A stretch of 64,000 nt of DNA, taken from assembly GCA_018712705.1 (NCBI GenBank), contig DVGM01000009.1:7784-71783 (forward strand), given 5' to 3'. Below the pieces are notes generated by a model, which searched no databases, was not told where the DNA came from, and worked only from the letters and a program-made list of their open reading frames with translations. Source of the stretch: Aphodousia faecalis (GTDB lineage Bacteria > Pseudomonadota > Gammaproteobacteria > Burkholderiales > Burkholderiaceae_F). Made by a program: the position numbers and the translations under genes. Of the stretch, positions 7,855-16,597 are shown piece by piece. Position 1 is the first letter of the stretch. The number at the start of each line of letters is the position of its first letter.

Positions 7855-7890
7855 CCGGTCCAAAATTCAATCGAATTCGGACCGGCTTTT
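7855..7890. terminator. bidirectional terminator between PRT gene and EamA gene
   Basis: Stem CCGGTCC/GGACCGG flanked by A-rich and T-rich tracts on both sides, between convergent genes. Confidence 0.75.
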
Positions 7891-7903
7891 CAATATATCG
7901 AAG

Positions 7904-7940
7904 ACCGGGAACTCATGGTATCCGAGTGTCCCGGTTTTTT
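7904..7940 (+). terminator. second hairpin with T6 run
   Basis: Stem ACCGGGA/TCCCGGT followed by TTTTTT on the plus strand; probably a back-up terminator for the phosphoribosyltransferase gene. Confidence 0.65.
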
Positions 7941-7951
7941 AGCACCTACAA

Positions 7952-8887
7952 TTAGTGATCGCGAGCCTCTTTATGACGCAAGTGACGTTGCAGGCCTTCG
8001 GGCGTGTGCTTGGCTTCTTCCAAAGCACGTTGTTTTTCTTGACGAGTGAAGTAACTGGCCAAAATACCGGCCACCACAATCATCACCATACCGCCGATAA
8101 CCGCCATGCTGACACTGTCACCAAAAACGAAAACACCCATTAGTGTCGAGAACAAAATAACGGTGTACTGCAGTGCGCCACTTAGGACAAGATTGCCTCG
8201 GCTAAAGGCAATTGTCAGGAAGAACTGGGCACAGGTCGAGCAAATCACAAACCCTGCGATAGCCACTGCGGCAACCCATGTCGGCATGGTAAAGCCACCA
8301 TTGATCAAGGTACCAGTGAGACCGCAAAGCGTGCCGACTAAAACAAAATAAAAGAGAATTCGCAGCTCCGGCTCCTTCATTAGACCCAAGCGTTTTACGT
8401 AAGTCGTAGCCACTGCCGTGCAGAAACCGGCCGCCAAACCCACACCGGCCGCAAAGTATTCATCTGGCGTAATGGTTGGTGAGAGCATCACAACCACACC
8501 GAAAAAGCCTAATAAGAGCGTTGAAAGCAACTTCCAGTTAATCCCTTTGCGCTGCGACATCATAATACCGATCGTAAAACAGCCGATAAACAAAGGAGAG
8601 GTGTAGTTCAGCGTCATTGCCAAACCGACATTGAGATGTGAAATGGAATAAATCCCTGCCATCACAGCGCCGGCTCCCACAAAAGAGCGGATCATATGAT
8701 CAACCGGGTGGGCAGTATGCACGGTGATATGCTGTATGCGCATCATCGTGTAAAAAATGATTAAACCAAAAATGGAGCGGTAGAAAAGAACTTCAAAAGA
8801 ACCTATCCCCTCAATGCTAGCGAATTTAATACAAACCGCATAGAGGGCAAAAAACATAGCCGCGACAACCATCCACAATGACTGCAT
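7952..8887 (-). CDS. EamA/DMT family transporter
   Basis: A 311-residue inner-membrane protein with about ten hydrophobic helices arranged as two EamA repeats (roughly residues 4-135 and 145-285). A charged tail rich in Arg, Lys, Glu and His follows. The drug/metabolite transporter superfamily exports amino acids, nucleotides or other metabolites; the substrate cannot be inferred. It starts at ATG without a strong ribosome site. It is convergent with the phosphoribosyltransferase gene and lies downstream of the nitronate monooxygenase/isochorismatase-like pair, from which it is separated by a terminator at 8934. A second EamA protein is at 54177. Confidence 0.85.
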   Translation of the reverse strand: MQSLWMVVAAMFFALYAVCIKFASIEGIGSFEVLFYRSIFGLIIFYTMMRIQHITVHTAHPVDHMIRSFVGAGAVMAGIYSISHLNVGLAMTLNYTSPLFIGCFTIGIMMSQRKGINWKLLSTLLLGFFGVVVMLSPTITPDEYFAAGVGLAAGFCTAVATTYVKRLGLMKEPELRILFYFVLVGTLCGLTGTLINGGFTMPTWVAAVAIAGFVICSTCAQFFLTIAFSRGNLVLSGALQYTVILFSTLMGVFVFGDSVSMAVIGGMVMIVVAGILASYFTRQEKQRALEEAKHTPEGLQRHLRHKEARDH

Positions 8888-8933
8888 GATTAGACTTTTT
8901 CGTAAGGGTTAACGATCAATAAAGTGTAGTCCT

Positions 8934-8957
8934 AAAAAAAGAGGCCCTCAAGCCTCC
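8934..8957 (-). terminator. intrinsic terminator after isochorismatase-like gene
   Basis: On the minus strand GAGGC/GCCTC with a 6-nt loop is followed by seven U residues; T residues also flank it on the other strand. Confidence 0.65.
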
Positions 8958-8982
8958 TTTTTTAACTAAACTCAAAAATCCT

Positions 8983-9621
8983 TTAACGGATTTCCCTATT
9001 GATGACTTCATTACTTGTCACAAACTTCACTCCCTTGGCCTTCAAAAGGCCAATGCCCGTGTCATCCTCTGCAGTTAAACCGGCAACCGCATCCGTCACC
9101 CAATAGAGTTGATGTTCGTAGTGCAAGGCATCTAAGGCTGTTCTGACCAAAGAACCCTCTCGCGACAATCCGCACAGATAAATACGATTGACGAAACGAT
9201 CTTCGCAGTACGACTGTAACCCTGTCTGCGTTTTACGATCAGCTTCTAAAAATGCCGAATAAGTGTCAATTTTTGCATTTGTTCCTTTCAAGATGGCAAT
9301 CACTCGAGACATGGGTAAGCGCAGTCCCCGAGCAAAGTCTGCTCCTGTGGAACCTTCCACACAAAACTTTGGCGTCAAAACGATCTTCTGACCATCGCAG
9401 TCAATACTTTCGCCAGGTTTCATCCCCGCGTGAGAGTCGGCAAAAACAACATGATTGTCTGGTCTGAATTCTTGAGTGGCGATGACACGATCAAAAGTTG
9501 CCGCCATCTTCGAAATCGGCTCTAATACCGCTTCAGCTCCTGCTACTGGTAGAGCCCCATCTTTCATAAAATCATTTTGCACATCTTGAACCAGAAGGGC
9601 CGTGAAAATCTTAATCGGCAT
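8983..9621 (-). CDS. isochorismatase/nicotinamidase-fold protein with Ser at the catalytic Cys position
   Basis: A 212-residue cysteine-hydrolase-fold protein. It has the DVQNDF motif with the catalytic Asp near residue 13, VIATQEFRPDNH with metal-site-like residues, the KGTNAKIDTYSAF segment and a CGLSREGS loop. In nicotinamidase (PncA) that loop reads like GLATDYCV, where the Cys is the nucleophile; here the aligned residue seems to be Ser. It may therefore be a hydrolase with altered chemistry or a non-catalytic relative. The ATG at 9621 has a GGAGTGAG site formed by the end of the preceding gene; a GTG three codons earlier is possible. It forms an operon with the nitronate monooxygenase gene, one base apart. 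Confidence 0.72.
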   Translation of the reverse strand: MPIKIFTALLVQDVQNDFMKDGALPVAGAEAVLEPISKMAATFDRVIATQEFRPDNHVVFADSHAGMKPGESIDCDGQKIVLTPKFCVEGSTGADFARGLRLPMSRVIAILKGTNAKIDTYSAFLEADRKTQTGLQSYCEDRFVNRIYLCGLSREGSLVRTALDALHYEHQLYWVTDAVAGLTAEDDTGIGLLKAKGVKFVTSNEVINREIR

Positions 9622-9622
9622 A

Positions 9623-10699
9623 CTACTCACTCCAACAATCTTTTAATTCAGTAAATAATTTCGTCACTATAGCGCAAGTTGTTCCCTTAGGAGCTGTCTG
9701 CGCCGCTTGCCCCAAAGCCATCTCCAATAAATCAGCACGATTTTGAGCAATAGCCGTAGCAAAAATCGGAGCCAGCACACGTAACTGTCCGGGATATGAA
9801 CTTACGGCTAAACCCGCCTGAGACAAAGCTTCGATAATACCGGTTGGTATTAGACGCGTTATGCGGCCGCTGCCGAAGTCTGATAGGCGAGTAGCCGCAT
9901 CATCACACCAGGGAACCTGATCTTTGAGCGACTGCGGCCACGCCGATTCTTCACTTCTTAGTAAAAGAGAACCTAATTGCGCCCCACACGCTCCCAGCAT
10001 CATCGCTGCGCAAACTTGCTGCGCGCTCATCATGGCACCAGCGGCCACAACAGGCGTGTCCCCACAAACACGAACCACGGGCGGCAAGAGTGCCATCAAG
10101 CCGATTTGAGAACCTTCCAAAGGATTTTCGAAGTACTGCCTTGGACCACCCGCTTCTATTCCCTGAGCAATGATGACAGAGCAACCGGCCGTTTTTAAAA
10201 CCTTCGCTTCTCGAGTCGAATTGACCGCCCCCATCATGAGAATCTTTCGCGCTTCCAAAGCCTCCGCGTAAATTTCACGGGGACCGCCGAAGCTAAAACT
10301 TACGACAGGCACGTCCGCTGACAATATGGCCTCAAATTGCTCATCAAAAGCAGGAATATCCACCATTTGATGCGCCAGCCCCAATTCTTCTCTTAACGGT
10401 TCAAGCGCATCAAAAAGATTTTTCGTGGCAACTTTATCTTCCGCTGCCCGGGGAAAGACTCGAATATTTAAAGCAAAAGGTTTTGAAGTAAGCGTTTTAA
10501 TTCTTTTAACAGCGCTCAGGATTTCGTCGGCATTCATGATGCCGCATGGCATCACACCAAGGCCACCAGCCTCACTTATCCCCGCCACCATTTCCGGTGT
10601 CGTGACTCCCATCATCGGCGCCCCGATTAACGGCGCTTCAATACCTAATAGTGACGTGAGCCTTTGAGCGCGTTCACTAAATTTCTTTTGCATTGACAT
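9623..10699 (-). CDS. nitronate monooxygenase family flavoprotein
   Basis: A protein of about 358 residues with a TIM-barrel FMN-binding fold. Motifs are IGAPMMGVTTPEM near the start, SFSFGGP in the middle, the phosphate-binding AQGIEAGG, and VVAAGAMM, as in nitronate monooxygenases and 2-nitropropane dioxygenases. These enzymes oxidise propionate 3-nitronate or similar toxic nitronates with O2; some relatives are enoyl reductases. ATG is at 10699 or 10693 with AGGA upstream. It is first in a two-gene operon with the isochorismatase-like gene and divergent from mnmA. In an anaerobe an O2-using role is surprising, so a reductase function is possible. Confidence 0.82.
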   Translation of the reverse strand: MSMQKKFSERAQRLTSLLGIEAPLIGAPMMGVTTPEMVAGISEAGGLGVMPCGIMNADEILSAVKRIKTLTSKPFALNIRVFPRAAEDKVATKNLFDALEPLREELGLAHQMVDIPAFDEQFEAILSADVPVVSFSFGGPREIYAEALEARKILMMGAVNSTREAKVLKTAGCSVIIAQGIEAGGPRQYFENPLEGSQIGLMALLPPVVRVCGDTPVVAAGAMMSAQQVCAAMMLGACGAQLGSLLLRSEESAWPQSLKDQVPWCDDAATRLSDFGSGRITRLIPTGIIEALSQAGLAVSSYPGQLRVLAPIFATAIAQNRADLLEMALGQAAQTAPKGTTCAIVTKLFTELKDCWSE

Positions 10700-10749
10700 C
10701 AAAAAATCCTAAAAAACTACGTGTGCATTGCCAAAATTAACTTCGCTAT

Positions 10750-10777
10750 TTTACAGGTTGCCATCGCAACCTATAAT
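10750..10777 (+). promoter_or_regulatory. sigma-70 promoter of mnmA
   Basis: TTTACA and TATAAT separated by 16 bp, ending 36 bases before the mnmA start codon. Confidence 0.7.
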
Positions 10778-10813
10778 TGCACTCATCGCAATTCAATTTT
10801 TAGGATTATCGGC

Positions 10814-11905
10814 ATGGGAAAGCGTGTTGTGGTCGGTCTGTCTGGCGGCGTTGACTCTTCTGTTTCCGCTTATTTACTGAAAAAACAGGGCTACGATGTA
10901 ATCGGTCTTTTCATGAAAAATTGGGAAGATGACGATGATAGTGAATATTGTTCTTCACGTCAGGATTTCATCGATGCCACAAGCGTAGCGGATGTGATCG
11001 GCATTGATATTGAAGCCGTTAACTTTGCCAAAGAATACAAAGAACGTGTGTTTGCTGATTTCCTGCGCGAATATTCAGCAGGCCGTACACCGAATCCAGA
11101 TGTGCTTTGCAATGCTGAAATTAAATTCAGAGCTTTCCTTGATTATGCAATGGATATGGGGGCCGAGTGCATTGCCACCGGTCACTATGCCAGAACTCGC
11201 CTGACCGCTGATGGAAAAACACAGCTTCTGCGTGGTTTAGACGAAACCAAAGATCAAAGTTATTTTTTGCATCGACTCACCCAAGAACAAATTTCCAAAG
11301 TGATTTTCCCTGTGGGTGAATTGCGCAAAACGGAAGTTCGCCGTATCGCAGAAGAAATCGGACTGCCTAATGCCAAAAAGAAAGACTCCACCGGCATTTG
11401 TTTTATCGGTGAGCGGCCGTTCCGGGAATTTCTAAATCGTTACTTGCCGACACACCCCGGTCCCATGAAAACAACAGATGGCCGCGTGGTCGGCGAACAC
11501 ATGGGTCTGGCTTTCTACACTTTGGGACAGCGCAAGGGAATTGGCGTTGGCGGCAGTCGCGAGGGCAACGGAGAGCCCTGGTTTGTCGCAAAAAAAGACA
11601 TGGCAACCAATACGCTTTGGATTGCCCAGGGACATGATCATCCTTGGCTTTTGAGTCATCACCTAACCGTTGTGATGCCCAGTTGGGTTAGCGGAAATGC
11701 CCCGCTTGAAGGCAGTCAGCTCACCGTGAAAACCCGTTATCGACAAAAAGATGGGAATTGCACTGTCAGCCAAATCTCAGAAAATGCGTTCACTCTGAAC
11801 TTTGACGAACCCCAATGGGCCGTCACCCCTGGACAAAGCGCGGTCATTTATGACGGAGAGGTTTGTCTTGGCGGCGGCTTCATTGACGTAATTGATCAAC
11901 ACTAG
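10814..11905 (+). CDS. mnmA: tRNA-specific 2-thiouridylase MnmA
   Basis: A 363-residue enzyme that makes 2-thiouridine at the wobble base of tRNA-Lys, -Glu and -Gln, taking sulfur relayed from a cysteine desulfurase. The PP-loop ATP motif SGGVDSS is at residues 10-16. The catalytic cysteines are in PDVLCN (Cys99) and DSTGICF (Cys196), and GHYAR and GQRKGIGVGG motifs are present. The ATG at 10814 is chosen from the TAGGA site and the canonical start of the fold; a longer frame reads into the promoter. It is a single-gene unit with a clear promoter and a terminator-like hairpin at its 3' end. Confidence 0.96.
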   Translation: MGKRVVVGLSGGVDSSVSAYLLKKQGYDVIGLFMKNWEDDDDSEYCSSRQDFIDATSVADVIGIDIEAVNFAKEYKERVFADFLREYSAGRTPNPDVLCNAEIKFRAFLDYAMDMGAECIATGHYARTRLTADGKTQLLRGLDETKDQSYFLHRLTQEQISKVIFPVGELRKTEVRRIAEEIGLPNAKKKDSTGICFIGERPFREFLNRYLPTHPGPMKTTDGRVVGEHMGLAFYTLGQRKGIGVGGSREGNGEPWFVAKKDMATNTLWIAQGHDHPWLLSHHLTVVMPSWVSGNAPLEGSQLTVKTRYRQKDGNCTVSQISENAFTLNFDEPQWAVTPGQSAVIYDGEVCLGGGFIDVIDQH

Positions 11906-11932
11906 GTTTTCACAATATCCATTTCCCCCACA

Positions 11933-11977
11933 GATTCCTTCAACTTTCAAAACTAAAAGTTGGAGGAATCGTGTTTT
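11933..11977 (+). terminator. terminator-like hairpin after mnmA
   Basis: Long stem of GATTCCTTCAACTTT paired with its near-perfect complement at 11955-11970, followed by GTGTTTTATACTTTTT. Confidence 0.65.
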
Positions 11978-12017
11978 ATACTTTTTCTGTTGAGGCTTAA
12001 TTTTTTCGGACACAAAA

Positions 12018-14144
12018 ATGCAGGCATGGTTGAGTGGATTAAATCCTGAGCAACAGAAAGCGGTTATGTCCACTGAAGGTTATGTTCGTGTGTTAGCAGG
12101 CCCCGGCACCGGTAAAACACGAGCTCTGACCGCTCGCTACTGCTACCTCACAGAAACATTAGGCGTGTCCGCTAAAAATATTTTGTGCGTCACTTTTACC
12201 AACAAGGCCGCCAACGAAATGAAGCAACGCATTCGTCAATGGCTAGGCGACTTGGATTTGGGCTATATCTGTACGTTGCATGCTTTCTGTGTTCAATTTT
12301 TAAAAGAAGAAATTCACGTTCTGCATTATCCGAAGAATTTCATCATTTTGGATGTAGAAGATCAGCGAGTATTACTATTAAAAATTTTTGAAGAAATGGG
12401 CCTAACGCTCAAAGAGGCCACGATTAAACAGAAAATTGACGAAGTACTGGAAGCCAGAAAACTCACGGCCGGCAGCTACATCGATGAAATCTTTACGCTG
12501 AGTAACTCCGAACTTGAAAAACGAATTCAATTGGCAACTGACGTTAATGACGGCATATTTTTGCGCTATCTCTATGAGCAAAAGAAAAACTATGCCTGTG
12601 ACTTTAACGATTTAATCAACTTCACCGCCTACATTCTTAAACACTATCCCGACATTCTCCAAAAATGGCAGGACCGCATGCAGTACGTGATGGTTGATGA
12701 ATTCCAAGATGTCAGCGCCAAACAATATTCCATCGCTCAAATGCTTTCAAGCAAACACCATAATCTTTTCATTGTCGGCGATCCTGATCAAACGATTTAC
12801 ACTTGGAGAAACGCTCACGTTAAACTCTTCTTGGATTTCGATAAACAATATCCGGATGCCCAAACCATCGTTCTGCAAACAAATTACCGCTCAAGCCCAG
12901 AAATTTTAAAAGCTGCCGACACGCTCATTCAGAAAAATGTTCTTCGTTATCCAAAGGTATTGAAGGCCACCAAACCGAATGGTCCCAAGCCCCTCTTTTT
13001 CCACGCACAAAGTGAAAAAGAAGAAGCCGATTGGATTAGCCAAGAAATAAAAAAATTAATCAATGCCGGCAACCGATATGATCAGATTGCAGTTTTATAT
13101 CGTTCTCACTTTTTGAGTCGGTCAATTGAAGAAAGTTTTGTCAAAAACGTCGTTCCTTACAAGATTTATAGCGGAATCGAATTCTATGCACGGGCAGAAA
13201 TTAAAGACTGTCTCTCTTACTTGCGTATGCTAACGACAGCCGATGATATTGCCTTTCTGCGAACGATCAACACTCCGGCTAGAAAAATCGGCAAGAAAAA
13301 ACTGGAATTTCTAAAGACTGTGGCAGAGACAGAACATTGCTCTCTCTACGAAGCTCTAAGGAAGACTTTAGAGCAGGATTTATTCCGATCAACCGGAGCT
13401 AAGCAGTACGTCTACGCCATTGAAACGGTGAAAAAAGACGGGCACACCTTATCGCTAGGTTCTGTTTTACAACGAATTCTTGATATGAGTGGCTATGAAA
13501 ACTATTTGAGGCTTCAGTCTGATCAAGAACGTTTGGATAACGTAGCAGAACTTAAACGAGCCATTGAAGAAGAAGGACAGGATCCCGACGCAACACTTCA
13601 GGAGTTTTTAAATAAGACCGCTCTACTTAGTAATTTAGATCGAAAAGAAAAGCATGAAGCCGTTAAGGTGATGACGATCCACTCCGCAAAAGGCATGGAG
13701 TTCCCTTACGTCTTTATTTGCGGACTCAATGAAGGTGTTTTTCCTTCTAGAAAAATTTCCACGCCTGAAGAAATGGATGAAGAAAGACGAATTGCCTATG
13801 TTGCCATGACCCGTGCTATCAAAGCCCTGTATTTAAGCGACAGTGAAGGGTTTTCTAATGACAACGTTTTCAAACTTCCTTCTCGATTCATTTTTGATGC
13901 CGGGCGTGAAAATTTAACTTATGTCCGTGAATTGCCGGCGAGCTTTGAGGGACGGGTCAATCGAATAGCCAGCCCCAACATGATTCAACGGTTTCAAAAT
14001 GGAGACCGTGTTGTGCACCCGGTATTCGGTTGTGGAACCATTATGGATGTGGATACCCAAACGCAGTCCTACAAAATTCAATTTGATCAGTTAAAAACGG
14101 AACGCAATATTCAATTCAAAGTGCCGCTAAAGCATTTCCAATGA
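12018..14144 (+). CDS. UvrD/PcrA-type ATP-dependent DNA helicase
   Basis: A 708-residue superfamily 1A helicase. Motifs in order are the Q motif NPEQQKAV (9-16), Walker A GPGTGKT (28-34), motif Ia TFTNKAANEM, motif II VDEFQDV, motif III GDPDQTIYTWRNA, motif IV TNYRS, motif V TIHSAKGMEFPYVF and motif VI AYVAMTRA. The C-terminal 60 residues contain GDRVVHPVFGCGTI, the Tudor-like domain by which UvrD/PcrA proteins contact RNA polymerase. It would unwind DNA 3'-5' in repair or transcription-replication conflicts. No LexA site was seen upstream. It is one of several UvrD paralogs such a genome could carry, so no symbol is given. Confidence 0.92.
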   Translation: MQAWLSGLNPEQQKAVMSTEGYVRVLAGPGTGKTRALTARYCYLTETLGVSAKNILCVTFTNKAANEMKQRIRQWLGDLDLGYICTLHAFCVQFLKEEIHVLHYPKNFIILDVEDQRVLLLKIFEEMGLTLKEATIKQKIDEVLEARKLTAGSYIDEIFTLSNSELEKRIQLATDVNDGIFLRYLYEQKKNYACDFNDLINFTAYILKHYPDILQKWQDRMQYVMVDEFQDVSAKQYSIAQMLSSKHHNLFIVGDPDQTIYTWRNAHVKLFLDFDKQYPDAQTIVLQTNYRSSPEILKAADTLIQKNVLRYPKVLKATKPNGPKPLFFHAQSEKEEADWISQEIKKLINAGNRYDQIAVLYRSHFLSRSIEESFVKNVVPYKIYSGIEFYARAEIKDCLSYLRMLTTADDIAFLRTINTPARKIGKKKLEFLKTVAETEHCSLYEALRKTLEQDLFRSTGAKQYVYAIETVKKDGHTLSLGSVLQRILDMSGYENYLRLQSDQERLDNVAELKRAIEEEGQDPDATLQEFLNKTALLSNLDRKEKHEAVKVMTIHSAKGMEFPYVFICGLNEGVFPSRKISTPEEMDEERRIAYVAMTRAIKALYLSDSEGFSNDNVFKLPSRFIFDAGRENLTYVRELPASFEGRVNRIASPNMIQRFQNGDRVVHPVFGCGTIMDVDTQTQSYKIQFDQLKTERNIQFKVPLKHFQ

Positions 14145-14170
14145 AAAAGGCGGTTCGCCATTGAACCGCC
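14144..14170 (-). terminator. terminator of the phosphoesterase gene
   Basis: Stem GGCGGTTC/GAACCGCC followed on the minus strand by TTTTT, 15 bases beyond the stop codon at 14186. Confidence 0.82.
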
Positions 14171-14185
14171 CCACCGTAGTCGCAT

Positions 14186-15337
14186 CTATTTCCTAGGTTC
14201 TGGTTTTGACCTTAAAACAATTTCTGTGATCTCCGAGGGATCCATGACGCGAAGCGCCATTCCGGTCCAAAGACCGGTTCCTGGAGAAACATAAAGTTGC
14301 GTTGTTTTATTGGCTTGATAGAGACCAGAGACAAAACCGTCGTTAAAGAAAGCAACAACCGGCTGCATCAGGGCATAAAGACCGCCATGCGTATGCCCGG
14401 AAAGCTGTAAATCCACGCCTTCCAAAGTCTTGGCACCCTTAGGTTGGTGAGCAAGCAAAATGGTCGCCGCATCCGGAGCTCCCTGCAGGGCTTTCTTCAA
14501 ATCGGGGCCCGTAGCTCCGTAACGCACCGCCGAGCGGTCAGTGGTTCCAGCCAAAACCAATTGAGCGCTTCCACGGGTAATAACGTGGTGACGATTTTCA
14601 AGCATCGTCACGCCGCTGTCTTCGAAAAATCTCACCCATGCAGCCGCACCATGATGCCACTCATGATTCCCTGTTACACCATAGACGCCATCTTTGGACT
14701 TAATCCTGCCGTAGGCCTGTACCTCTTGTGCCAAAGAAGCTTCTGTTCCCTCAATCATGTCGCCAACCAGAACCACTGCGTCGGCATCCAATTCGTTGGC
14801 AGTATCAATGACAGCCTCTAACCACGGACGTTTTAAGAGCTGTCCGACATGCAAGTCAGCCATCTGCACAATTCGATAACCATCAAATTCGGGAGCTAAG
14901 CGATCCAGTGTAATTTCCACACGATGCACCGTCGGCACCGTCAGAGCATAGTGAGTACCAGATATGGCAGCTGCTACTGAAAAAATTAAAAGAAGCCAAC
15001 GATTTTTTGCTTCTTTTAATGGCCAAGGCACATGAGAACCGGTTGCCTTATTGACAACGGTCACCAATACAAAAAGAAGGTCTTTGACCACTAACAATGG
15101 TACCAAGACCAGCAAAATGTTAAAAAGCGACTCCCAAACAATCAGCGTTGTCTCTGAAAGTTGGGGATTAAACATGTGCCCGCCGAAATAGTAGTAATAA
15201 GAAAATTTCTGACTGATGGCGAGGAAAAAAAACGTCAAGCCCAGCTTGACCTTCCAAGTAGCCTTAAATGGCAGCACATAACTTAGAAAAACATAGGCCA
15301 CCAAAACAAGTGAAATAATCATTAAAACATTAATCAC
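14186..15337 (-). CDS. membrane-anchored metallophosphoesterase
   Basis: A 383-residue protein. The N-terminal 130 residues hold four hydrophobic segments (about 2-22, 31-46, 65-90 and 111-128). A calcineurin-like phosphoesterase domain follows, with the metal motifs ADLHVG, GDMIEG, GNHEWH and SGHTHGG. It resembles YaeI/YkuE-type phosphodiesterases, which act near the membrane on lipid-linked phosphates such as lipid A precursors. The start is GTG with AGGA upstream; an ATG five codons later is an alternative. It is convergent with the helicase gene. Confidence 0.87.
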   Translation of the reverse strand: MINVLMIISLVLVAYVFLSYVLPFKATWKVKLGLTFFFLAISQKFSYYYYFGGHMFNPQLSETTLIVWESLFNILLVLVPLLVVKDLLFVLVTVVNKATGSHVPWPLKEAKNRWLLLIFSVAAAISGTHYALTVPTVHRVEITLDRLAPEFDGYRIVQMADLHVGQLLKRPWLEAVIDTANELDADAVVLVGDMIEGTEASLAQEVQAYGRIKSKDGVYGVTGNHEWHHGAAAWVRFFEDSGVTMLENRHHVITRGSAQLVLAGTTDRSAVRYGATGPDLKKALQGAPDAATILLAHQPKGAKTLEGVDLQLSGHTHGGLYALMQPVVAFFNDGFVSGLYQANKTTQLYVSPGTGLWTGMALRVMDPSEITEIVLRSKPEPRK

Positions 15338-15358
15338 GAAAAATCCTTCCGTATCATC

Positions 15359-15392
15359 GACTTCAGACGGCGTATTTTAGCCGCCTGAAGTC
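15359..15392. terminator. hairpin between AraC and phosphoesterase genes
   Basis: Stem GACTTCAG(A)CGGC with its complement and a short loop, without a T run; it probably ends the AraC-family transcript. Confidence 0.4.
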
Positions 15393-15404
15393 AAAAGTAC
15401 CGAA

Positions 15405-16334
15405 CTATTGCATAGACATGAACGACTCTCTTCCCAACCCCCGTTGCTGTTTAATGTCTCGATAGGGCGGCAGACCAAACTGTCGTTTGTATTCCCGATT
15501 AAATTGGCTTGGGCTTTCGTATCCCACTGCGTAGCAAGCCGTGGTGGCATCCATTTTCTGAGTCAACATCAGCCGCTTGGCTTCATGCAAACGCAGACTC
15601 TTATGAAATTGAAGCGGTGTCATGCAAGTGACTTCTTTGAAATGACGGTGAAAAGTTGAAACTCCCATATGCACGTTATCGGCCAATTCCGACACACTCA
15701 AAGGAGAGGCGTAATTTTCACGCAACCAAGCGATGGCCTTAGCAATCTGCGCGCTGGCTCCCTGCTTTGCATTAAATTCTCGAAGACTCGTACCCAGCGG
15801 ACTTTGCAGAACGCGGAAATAAATTTCCCGAATAATCATTGGAGCCAACACCTTGGTTTCAACCGGTTTATCCAATAGCCGCATCAGGCGCAGCACAGCT
15901 TCCCACACATCATCGTCCACCTGCCCCACGCAAAGCGCTTCATTGACCGGCTTTTCTGGTAAACCGTGAATTTCTTCCAATTGCATAATAAGATCTGACA
16001 ACACCGAACGATCAATCTCCACTGCAAGAGACAAAAACGGATGTTCGTGAGTGGCACCAATTGTGCAAAACGTTGCCGGGACATCAACCCCTACCACTAA
16101 GCAGTGATTTTTTCCATAAACGTATTCTTTATCACCAATAACGGAACGCTTTTGTCCATCAATGATAAAGGCCAAACTCGTTGAATAAATACTGGCCCCT
16201 TCACAGTTACCCTGCTCACGTCTGGACAAACTTAAGCCAGGAATAATCGTGGGAAAGGTTCCCAGTTCCGGCGTATGCTCAAGCGTGATGGCTCTGAGCT
16301 CTTCGTTCATTTTCTCTAATCTTTCACTTTGCAT
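15405..16334 (-). CDS. AraC family transcriptional regulator
   Basis: A 309-residue regulator. The N-terminal part (about 25-170) fits the cupin-like sensor of the AraC_N type I family, and the C-terminal 100 residues carry two helix-turn-helix motifs with the conserved SPSQFNREYKRQFGLPP signature. A GAGGTG ribosome site precedes the ATG. It is divergent from the carboxymuconolactone-decarboxylase-family gene at 16598. The shared 263-bp region contains three copies of a GGCAAAAAT motif and a direct repeat ATTGACCA, which may be its operators. It probably controls that gene in response to a small molecule, which cannot be named. Confidence 0.88.
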   Translation of the reverse strand: MQSERLEKMNEELRAITLEHTPELGTFPTIIPGLSLSRREQGNCEGASIYSTSLAFIIDGQKRSVIGDKEYVYGKNHCLVVGVDVPATFCTIGATHEHPFLSLAVEIDRSVLSDLIMQLEEIHGLPEKPVNEALCVGQVDDDVWEAVLRLMRLLDKPVETKVLAPMIIREIYFRVLQSPLGTSLREFNAKQGASAQIAKAIAWLRENYASPLSVSELADNVHMGVSTFHRHFKEVTCMTPLQFHKSLRLHEAKRLMLTQKMDATTACYAVGYESPSQFNREYKRQFGLPPYRDIKQQRGLGRESFMSMQ

Positions 16335-16360
16335 AATGACACCTCACTAGTGTCTATTAT

Positions 16361-16520
16361 TGGCAAAAATCGTTTTCTCAAACAAGACAAAATTGATCAC
16401 GTTTTTGCCTAATCCTCTCAAATTACATATTTTTACTTTATTTCACAATGAATTATTGACCAAAACCCTCATTGACCAATTCATTTCTAAAAAAGCTCTT
16501 TTTCAGTTTTAGGCAAAAAT
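16361..16520. promoter_or_regulatory. repeated GGCAAAAAT motifs and ATTGACCA direct repeats
   Basis: GGCAAAAAT occurs at 16362-16370 and 16512-16520 and inverted at 16402-16410. The last two lie in a perfect 11-bp inverted repeat (TTTTTGCCTAA/TTAGGCAAAAA). ATTGACCA occurs at 16455 and 16471. Candidate operators for the divergent AraC regulator. Confidence 0.4.
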
Positions 16521-16597
16521 TCGCCCTTTTTGTAGAGGTTCAGTCAAGTCCTAATTTTTAGACTTAACGCATAACCCTCCAAACAAGGAGAATACGA

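Noticed and set aside
12001..12017. LexA box before the UvrD-like helicase
   Set aside because: No CTGT-N8-ACAG palindrome is present.
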